The notes beneath the pieces were generated by a model, which did not search any database, was not told where the DNA came from, and was given only the letters and a program-made list of their open reading frames with translations. Shown in pieces: positions 59,201 through 64,000 of a stretch of 64,000 bases of DNA. This stretch comes from Acanthaster planci (lineage: Eukaryota; Echinodermata; Asteroidea; Valvatida; Acanthasteridae): contig NW_019091475.1 in the NCBI RefSeq assembly GCF_001949145.1, positions 662,561 through 726,560 on the forward strand, read 5' to 3'. A program made the translations under genes and the position numbers. The stretch's first letter is position 1, and each line of letters begins with the position of its first letter.

Positions 59201-62200
59201 CACTCAACTCTAGACTGTGCTACGAGCTCTAACTCCAACGGTTAGGAGATTCTGCTCATCCACCTGACACTTAGGCGGAATAAATTATCTTTCAAATACT
59301 TGATTGCAACAAGTGCCCAGTACCTTGGTAAAACCGTTCAGTCTAATATATTGGAGAGACCAAGGCCCACAGACGAAGTATTCTGTGTATCTTTTGTTTA
59401 TGCATCTGAGAAAAAAATCTGGGTTATTATTATTATTTATTAATCTGGTAATGACACCAAGGATTCCTCAAAAGTGCCCTAGGCTCTGTTGCTCGCAAGC
59501 CTGAAGGAACCTGTAGAGAGGAGACAATGAGAAGCTGTTACAGTTTCAGAGGTGGGAGGAAAACCCCAGAGGAATATTCTGGATAAAACCCACGGAATCA
59601 GGTAGGGACTGAAAACCCAATCCACATGTGGACCGAGCCGGGAATCAAACCTGGACCGCAGAGGTGGAAGGCGAGGAAAGAACCACTATGCCAACCTGAC
59701 TCCCCCGTGACACACTGTGTTTTGAGTGAGAAAGAGGATTTCCATGAAAGCCCACGGTTCAGCCGGAACCAAATCCTAACTACTCCTCAGAGATGTCTTC
59801 ATGATGATTCCTCAGATCAGCCATATTTCCCCTTCCGTGTTGCCCATTTCCTAATTTTCCAACATACAAAGCTCACAAACTTACAATCCTTGCATGGTCA
59901 TCATTTAACAGTTTCACTGTGTGCTGTGCTACTGATATATCTAAGAGTACTTCCCCCCAAATTGTGATATCTTCGTCACGGTAGCCTTACATGCCAGAAT
60001 GTCGCCTCTTGGGTTTCCTTTGGTTAGGTTCCCCCAAGCGTGGTAAATCTGGACGAAAGTCACCCAAGAGGGAGCCAACCCCCGAGCCAGAGCCGGAACC
60101 CGAACCCCCAGTACCCACTGGGCCGCCCCCACCCCAACCGGGCTCAGAAGACTGGGTGTACGTGGACGAACCTATCGATGAGGTAAGATATCACACCAAC
60201 AGGTCTCAGTATAGTGCTACCCAAACCCAAAGCCCAAGTATCCACCGTGCTACTCCCACCCATACTGGGTTCAGAAGACTGGGTATATGTGGACGAACCC
60301 ATTGATGAGGTAAGATNNNNNNNNNNNNNNNNNNNNNNNNNNNNNNNNNNNNNNNNNNNNNNNNNNNNNNNNNNNNNNNNNNNNNNNNNNNNNNNNNNNN
60401 NNNNNNNNNNNNNNNNNNNNNNNNNNNNNNNNNNNNNNNNNNNNNNNNNNNNNNNNNNNNNNNNNNNNNNNNNNNNNNNNNNNNNNNNNNNNNNNNNNNN
60501 NNNNNNNNNNNNNNNNNNNNNNNNNNNNNNNNNNNNNNNNNNNNNNNNNNNNNNNNNNNNNNNNNNNNNNNNNNNNNNNNNNNNNNNNNNNNNNNNNNNN
60601 NNNNNNNNNNNNNNNNNNNNNNNNNNNNNNNNNNNNNNNNNNNNNNNNNNNNNNNNNNNNNNNNNNNNNNNNNNNNNNNNNNNNNNNNNNNNNNNNNNNC
60701 ACACAAAGCAGTAAGCTCAATACACAAGGACCTGAGCTCACCGTATCCACTGGGCTTCTCCCACCCATACAGGGTTCAGAAGACTGGGCACATTTTCCTG
60801 AACCCTTACGTAAGGTAAAATAATATGAGCAGTTTAAACCGTTATTGAGGCAAGATTGTATTTAAAAGCACAGTGGCTTATCACAACACATATCAGAGCT
60901 TGATTCCTAGCACTGAACAGATGTACGTTGCAAAAATCAGACAGTTTATTAAACAGAGATACATATATCATAATTTGATACCTAACGAGCAACTTCACAA
61001 TTTGGGAATACAAAACATTGTTTACCAGACCAGAAGTAGGAGTGAGAGTCTGTTTTCTTCTGAAATTCTCGGAAGTGAATGAGCAGTGTTCAAGAGGAAT
61101 AAAATCCAATGCGAAAAGCATATTTCAAGAATGCCTCCTCGTTAGTCAGGTTTTCACAGCAGTGCTGCAGCTTCTCTTCCATTCTCCCCAACAGGCACTT
61201 GCCCTGGTGCTTGCCCCCCACTGGGAGAACACCGAGGCCACCTACGTGGCCAGCTCCAAGCACGTGTTCCACAACATCCGCGACGAGCGGGAGAACATCT
61301 ACCACTACTTCTACAAGGTGCGGCGGGACTTCGAGGAGTACCTGCGCCGGCCTGACAGCAAGCAGGAGTTCTTGGCCGCCTGGCAGCAGGAGTACAACGA
61401 GATCGCAGAGGACATGAGAGATGACGACGAAACCAAGTCAGAGCTTCATCAGAGGGTCCAGGTAGGTCACCCAGTATAGACCCCCGTCTGCTCTGATTGA
61501 AGAAGAAAAAATGCTTACTAAAACAACAATGTGAATGTTATCTGAACATTGACTGCCTCCAGTGGTTTATCCGGTTCGTAAGTGACTTCGTCACAATGGC
61601 GGACGCGCTACAATTTGCAGGCTCTCATTGGACAATCGCTGAAGTTGTGCATTACTTTCTGGTTCCATGGTTCCATGTAAACGGCGATCAAAGCGTGTAA
61701 CCCTATGAACAGTGCACGTGTGCAGTGGGCGTGGTTTAAACTGAAGTGACGTCACACTTATGAATCGGATAGTGAAACTGGCCTAAGAATGATCTGGTGG
61801 CGGTCTTCGGAAAAAAATCTAAGTTTCATCACTAGTCCAGTAAAGTGCGCTTCATTGTCCTACGAGCAGGAACTAGAAAACAGGAAGACTGCAGTCCAAG
61901 TTGCTTCAAAGGTCAAAGGCCAAGCTGGATCATCACTTCTGTATGCCACTTTTTCCCCCTGAACCTGTAGGATCTGAAGGAGCAGCTGTGGGAGATGTCG
62001 GACAACCGCAAGGAGGATGCGGAGAAGGAGCGCACCTCAGTCATGGAGGAGGGATGGCTGGAAGACCGGCTGGGGCTCCTGACCAACCACTACCTGACCC
62101 TCATGCAGGTGAGAGGGGGGGTGGACCGCGTCCAAATTTTCTCTGCCGTGGCCAGAAATAGCCACTAGTGTCATGAAAGCCATGCTGGCCAGGGGCTTGC

Positions 62201-63908
62201 GACACTGCCAGCTGAAACCAATTGATTTGAACGCAGTCATTGAAAAGAGACTTGAGAGCCCCCGAATGGAGCATTCAACAGAAAACATAGGAATTTGTAG
62301 GCCACATCATAACGTTGCAGGGTGAGACAAAGGTGCTTCATCCAGAACTTGAAGCAGATTTCATTTTATCTAGAATTCTGATGTGCACATGCATTTAGTA
62401 TTACATCGCTCCATCCTGAAATCTGTTGGCATTTTAAACTTCAATTTTCAAGAGACTGTGGACAAAATCTTGTACACCATGTGTGAAGAAATGCCGAAGA
62501 CAAGGGTGCAAAATTGAAACGACATTGAGCTGCTCTTACCACAACAGAATCTCGAGGTTGAGATGCTGTATAAAAGTCAGTAATGCGTCTAGTATTGTAT
62601 TCTTCACGTCTTCTATATTGTTGAAATCTTTCTCCGCAGGGGGAGGTTGACCGTTACCAAGACACCCTCCGCCTCCTCAAGGACTACTACCAAGGCATGG
62701 AGGGCAAGATCCCCGAGGAGTTTGATGCGGGCTTTGTGCGCATCCCCCTCATCGACCTCTCCACGGTGGCCGAGAGGCCCAGCTCTGCCCCCGTCAGCGC
62801 CCCGGCCAGCGAGTCAGTCACCCGGGCTGTCACACCCACCACCCCCTCCGCCAAGGGCAAAAAGGGGAAGGAGCCGCCCCCGGAGGAGGCCAAGGAAGAG
62901 CTGGAGGAGGAGAAACCAAAGTGAGTTGTCATTTGCTCGGTGCTTTGGTTTAGCCCATTCACTAATGTTGAATAGCTGTGTGCAGATAGCTGCAAATGGG
63001 CCCTCTGCCTTTCAGTCCAAAGGTGGTTTCCTTTCCCTCATAACAAAAGTGTTCTTCCTCATCTGCCCTGTTCACAGGATTCCTCTAGTCCCCCGTCGTC
63101 CAACCTCCACCGAAGGCTTCTTCCCTAGCCAGACACCGGCCGGTAAAGCAGAGAAGGGAAGCAAGAGTCGAGCGGGCAAGAAGGAAAAGGAGAAGCCAGC
63201 CCCCGTGGCCAGCCAGGAGGAGGCCCAGGAGAGCCCCCAGCCACCCACAGACCCTGACGAGAAGGTGGGTCTAGGCTAGAGTGATCAGGAAACCCCCCTT
63301 CCAAAGTTGCAGTGCGACCTATTTGTCTTGAAAATCTAGTCGTGGAGGCTCCATTTCTTTCTTCTGCACAAACAATAGTGACAAAATGCTGCTAGCTACC
63401 GAAGGCTCTTGCCCACGACACCTATTTGGCCTCTAGAATCAGCCACGTACTTGTTGGAAACCAGTAAAATAAAGTTTTGATTACTGTTACTTCGTGATAG
63501 TGAAATGTAGAAACATAATTAAGTCGAGATGACTTGAAATGAATGACAGATTCATTCTTGTTGGTTTAAAGTGATTGATTCAATAAAGTTCAAGTGCTCC
63601 AGTGGGTTTTCTTCCTATTTCGGGGATGAATTTTCCTTCCAGGAATTCAACTTTTTATATTATTTGATATCGTCATTTTGTTCCTGTCATTGGTGGTTTT
63701 ACAAATAGAAAACACTTCACAGACTTCTGGAAATTGTAATATCCTTTTTTTTTTCTGAATGCCTAGTTGCAAGCCCATGGTTTTGTCTTGTTTGATGCAT
63801 TTATACCTTTGATGGCTAGGTTTATACTTACTAGTACATGTAATATCTTCTTACTTGCAGTTAATCTTTGACGCCTTCCAGTTTGGAATGATGAAAATCA
63901 CAGAGATT
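42509..63908 (+). CDS. SPEF2: Sperm flagellar protein 2, 5' two-thirds (continues past window)
   Basis: Exons: 42509-42566, 43439-43541, 43992-44244, 44914-45131, 45665-45829, 46640-46727, 47344-47475, 48050-48238, 48729-48916, 49491-49566, 49755-49853, 50261-50377, 51458-51560, 52094-52194, 52689-52788, 53528-53581, 54031-54167, 54314-54417, 55358-55611, 56149-56284, 56646-56787, 57510-57665, 58148-58229, 58690-58848, 59053-59070, 60028-60182, 61195-61461, 61971-62108, 62640-62920, 63078-63264, 63861-63908. They give 4308 nt (1436 codons) with all phases continuous. SPEF2 (algal CPC1) is a central-apparatus protein needed for motile cilia and sperm tails. The start MTEILCRWLN aligns with vertebrate SPEF2 MSEILCQWLN. 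Order is CH domain, Lys/Glu coiled coils, split adenylate-kinase module, SPKR-rich linker, then the WxxE/ETKxELHQRV helical region. The last exon ends at a gtaagt donor. Confidence 0.95.
44914..50377 (+). CDS. SPEF2: SPEF2 coiled-coil exons
   Basis: Exons 44914-45131, 45665-45829, 46640-46727, 47344-47475, 48050-48238, 48729-48916, 49491-49566, 49755-49853 and 50261-50377 (residues 139-562). The protein is dominated by Arg/Glu/Gln heptad-like helices (for example REWQQDERLRELQKA, YISKIRKRLQEDATARQ, NRLMRQSQQERRIATQL), then YNICQDILLDLVDLSCKVGKY and PAKLMREWKMLF. The region ends with IKGPQKSNAILGHILARIF just before the kinase-like part. Confidence 0.93.
46006..46431. mobile_element. Tc1/mariner-like MITE
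   Basis: About 426 bp in a SPEF2 intron with inverted ends CAGTCATTTGCAAAAGTTTA at the left and, reversed at the right, TAGTCATTTGCAAAAGTTTA, flanked by TA. CAGT-type ends and TA targets are typical of Tc1/mariner. No transposase. Confidence 0.8.
50414..50624. mobile_element. Short hAT-like MITE
   Basis: 211 bp with left end CAGTGTGTTGTAGAGGAGACC and reversed right end CAGTGTTGTAGTCGAGACC, rich in CAAGACC repeats. Flanks ACTGTAAT (50406-50413) and ACTGTATT (50625-50632) match at 7 of 8 positions, as for an aged hAT target duplication. Confidence 0.75.
51458..52194 (+). CDS. SPEF2: SPEF2 adenylate-kinase-like module, P-loop half
   Basis: Exons 51458-51560 and 52094-52194 (residues about 563-630). 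After a Pro-rich start comes FLGKAFTGKSTVASKL, a Walker A sequence of the form GxxxxGKS, then AVLNIDELVRDAVDAY, equivalent to the first NMP-binding helix of adenylate kinases. The human paralogous segment reads GKSLSGKTT, so a functional-looking P-loop is kept here. The intron between the exons holds a perfect 64-bp hairpin. Confidence 0.92.
51644..51788. repeat. Perfect 64-bp inverted repeat (hairpin)
   Basis: Arms 51644-51707 and 51725-51788 are exact reverse complements over 64 nt with a 17-nt loop (51708-51724). The repeat CACCCTTCATAT occurs at 51633-51644 and again at 51798-51809, flanking the structure. It lies in the SPEF2 intron between the two P-loop-module exons. Confidence 0.97.
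52689..54167 (+). CDS. SPEF2: SPEF2 acidic/proline linker inside kinase-like module
   Basis: Exons 52689-52788, 53528-53581 and 54031-54167 (residues about 631-727). Low-complexity sequence rich in Glu, Pro, Ala and Lys (EVEPVEGAGGDQPP, EAPSSEVKTVKKPP, SPTKKKGPPKPE). Human SPEF2 has a comparable unstructured insertion at this site. The exons are recognised mainly from splice sites and phase continuity. Confidence 0.82.
54314..55611 (+). CDS. SPEF2: SPEF2 adenylate-kinase-like module, second half
   Basis: Exons 54314-54417 and 55358-55611 (residues about 728-846). LGKLASKFLRKGQPVKDELL corresponds to the kinase helix where human has LLKKGKSIPDVLLVDIIV. HGWIMDGFPATLAQAKLLE is the adenylate kinase GWILDGFPRT-like strand, with Ala at the Arg position. 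GIDLVLLFESPDELVLKRAAGRT gives the Val/Leu strand and the R..GR lid motif. Loss of the Arg in DGFPxT argues for a structural or regulatory rather than fully catalytic role. Confidence 0.92.
54985..55100 (+). mobile_element. tRNA-derived SINE (sea-urchin style)
   Basis: Box A TAGCTCAGTTGG (54993-55004) and box B GGTTAAAATCC (55037-55047) are followed by CCCGCTCCAGTCAATTTC and TTTGTTCATC. The head resembles a tRNA but box B has lost the TTCRA core and a CCA-ready acceptor stem is absent, so this is a SINE rather than a tRNA gene. 3' limit approximate. Confidence 0.75.
56149..57665 (+). CDS. SPEF2: SPEF2 exons after kinase-like module
   Basis: Exons 56149-56284, 56646-56787 and 57510-57665 (residues about 847-991). 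DQEQIQHRLTGFQDAWKKLDKWFSGFGILRKVD parallels the human RDQIQHRIIGFLDNWPLLEQWF segment. It is followed by a charged helix (IEKAKEEAEKQEEDLLKA) and a Thr/Ala-rich tail. Phases are 1/2, 2/0, 0/0. Confidence 0.92.
57030..57266. mobile_element. MITE with long inverted repeats
   Basis: 237 bp whose ends pair over about 57 nt with few mismatches: left TGGGTCATTCCACGAGGTTG..., and the same string with T for C from the right end reversed, continuing through GGGGCACAATTTGTGAC and GTTACATGGGT. It lies in a SPEF2 intron. The superfamily is not determined; no clear target duplication. Confidence 0.85.
57934..58099. mobile_element. Small MITE-like inverted repeat
   Basis: About 166 bp; arms share GCCTCCAAGAGTTTG and TTGGCCAATCAC in opposite orientation, with outer GGGCAATTCAC / GTGAATCACCC. 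It lies in the SPEF2 intron upstream of exon 58148. Confidence 0.65.
58148..60182 (+). CDS. SPEF2: SPEF2 SPKR-rich basic linker and GSEDWVYVDEP motif
   Basis: Exons 58148-58229, 58690-58848, 59053-59070 and 60028-60182 (residues about 992-1129). The linker repeats SPKR/SAKR units (GSAKRSGSAKGGSPKRGNSP, KREKSPKSGKRDREKKR), then an 18-nt microexon (GKRGKS), then GSPKRGKSGRKSPKREP, a PEPEPEPEP tract and PQPGSEDWVYVDEPIDE. Human has the same order: KGSPKGKSSGGK, Pro-rich, PGSEEWVYVNEPV. The microexon is supported only by splice consensus and phase. Confidence 0.85.
59071..59104. repeat. GTTT microsatellite
   Basis: A run of GTTT units immediately after the 18-nt SPEF2 microexon; its first bases form the proposed gtttgt donor. 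Confidence 0.85.
59580..59706 (-). mobile_element. tRNA-derived SINE
   Basis: On the - strand: box A TGGCATAGTGG (complement of 59683-59693) and box B GGTTTGATTCC (complement of 59641-59651). Upstream text (+ strand) GGTGGGAGGAAAACCCCAGA belongs to the same repeat body. It lies in the SPEF2 intron before exon 60028. Confidence 0.7.
60141..60814 (+). repeat. Tandem copies of the 42-nt GSEDW coding segment, running into the gap
   Basis: The last 42 nt of the exon ending at 60182 recur at 60268-60309 (same peptide GSEDWVYVDEPIDE, preceded by catactg instead of an AG acceptor) and at 60773-60814 (GSEDWAHFPEPLRK, preceded by an intact catacag and followed by gtaaaa). All copies share the donor-side sequence and the upstream ctcccacccatac context. 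Copies 1 and 2 are 127 bp apart; copies 2 and 3 are 505 bp apart, about four periods. In human SPEF2 the single motif joins directly to the next helix, so the exon at 61195 is probably spliced from 60182 and the copies are extra or alternative exons. Confidence 0.8.
60317..60699. other. Assembly gap (383 Ns)
   Basis: Run of N inside the tandem array described for 60141-60814. Open frames drawn across it are artefacts. Its location suggests the assembler failed on near-identical tandem units. Confidence 0.98.
61195..62108 (+). CDS. SPEF2: SPEF2 helical region 1
   Basis: Exons 61195-61461 and 61971-62108 (residues about 1130-1264). LAPHWENTEATYVASSKHVF, IYHYFYKVRRDFEEYLRRPD and KQEFLAAWQQEYNEI align with the human YWELIENSYINT, YLYEIRTSFQEFLKRPD and KQDFVAQWQADFNSL. 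DDDETKSELHQRVQDLKEQLW is almost the human sequence. It ends WLEDRLGLLTNHYLTLMQ. Both exons are phase 0-0. Confidence 0.96.
62640..63908 (+). CDS. SPEF2: SPEF2 helical region 2 and last exons in window
   Basis: Exons 62640-62920, 63078-63264 and 63861-63908 (residues about 1265-1436). EVDRYQDTLRLLKDYYQGME and GKIPEEFDAGFVRIPLIDLS match the human FQDTKRLLQDYYWGMECKIP segment. A low-complexity Lys/Pro/Glu stretch follows, then LIFDAFQFGMMKITEI up to a gtaagt donor at 63909. The C-terminal third of SPEF2 lies beyond the window. Confidence 0.93.
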
Positions 63909-64000
63909 GTAAGTAATCTTTGTTTTCCTAACTCATTTCATTTAGCAGAAGATTTAGTCAATTTAATCGGATTTTAATCAGAAGTAAATATACTGCCAAG

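Noticed and set aside
60144-60768. Open frames spanning the N gap
   Set aside because: They exist only because unknown bases are read as open; no evidence for them.

Overview
This is a metazoan genomic window: split genes with GT-AG introns, no operons, and many SINEs and DNA-transposon relics. Gene content and repeat style point to an invertebrate deuterostome. I favour an echinoderm, because of a tRNA-derived SINE of sea-urchin style near 55.0 kb, abundant dispersed TAGGCCT motifs and a TTAGGG tract, but this rests on family knowledge and no search was run. There are isolated Ns at 9889 and 12445 and one scaffold gap at 60317-60699.

Layout. (1) 703-34692, + strand: a complete SVEP1/polydom-type extracellular matrix gene. 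I could splice 31 coding exons with consistent phases into about 3069 residues. The order is signal peptide, EGF/Cys-rich start, 3 sushi (CCP), 2 HYR, 1 degenerate CCP and a linker, 3 ephrin-receptor-like Cys repeats, 6 EGF, pentraxin/laminin-G, 28 CCPs and C-terminal EGF. It lacks the N-terminal von Willebrand A domain of vertebrate SVEP1, the EGF between the post-pentraxin CCPs, and most of the C-terminal EGF triplet. (2) 37127-41876, - strand: a CYB5RL-type NADH-cytochrome b5 reductase-like gene, 8 coding exons and about 370 residues, convergent with SVEP1. (3) 42509-63908 and beyond, + strand: the first ~1436 codons of SPEF2 (sperm flagellar protein 2, related to algal CPC1), head-to-head with CYB5RL across about 630 bp. 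Its split adenylate-kinase module keeps a P-loop.

The three genes show no shared pathway. SVEP1 acts in extracellular matrix, CYB5RL in flavin electron transfer, and SPEF2 in the ciliary central apparatus. The only likely functional link is the shared CYB5RL/SPEF2 promoter region, which carries FOX-like and RFX half-site motifs.

The introns hold most of the unusual material: a CACTA-ended element (9874-12829) carrying a GPCR TM5-TM7 fragment and a TTAGGG tract, hAT-like, mariner-like and TTAA-flanked MITEs, a MITE nested inside a SINE, a perfect 64-bp hairpin in a SPEF2 intron, and a tandem array of a 42-nt SPEF2 coding segment running into the assembly gap. I saw no prokaryote-type system, CRISPR array, rRNA or functional tRNA gene.
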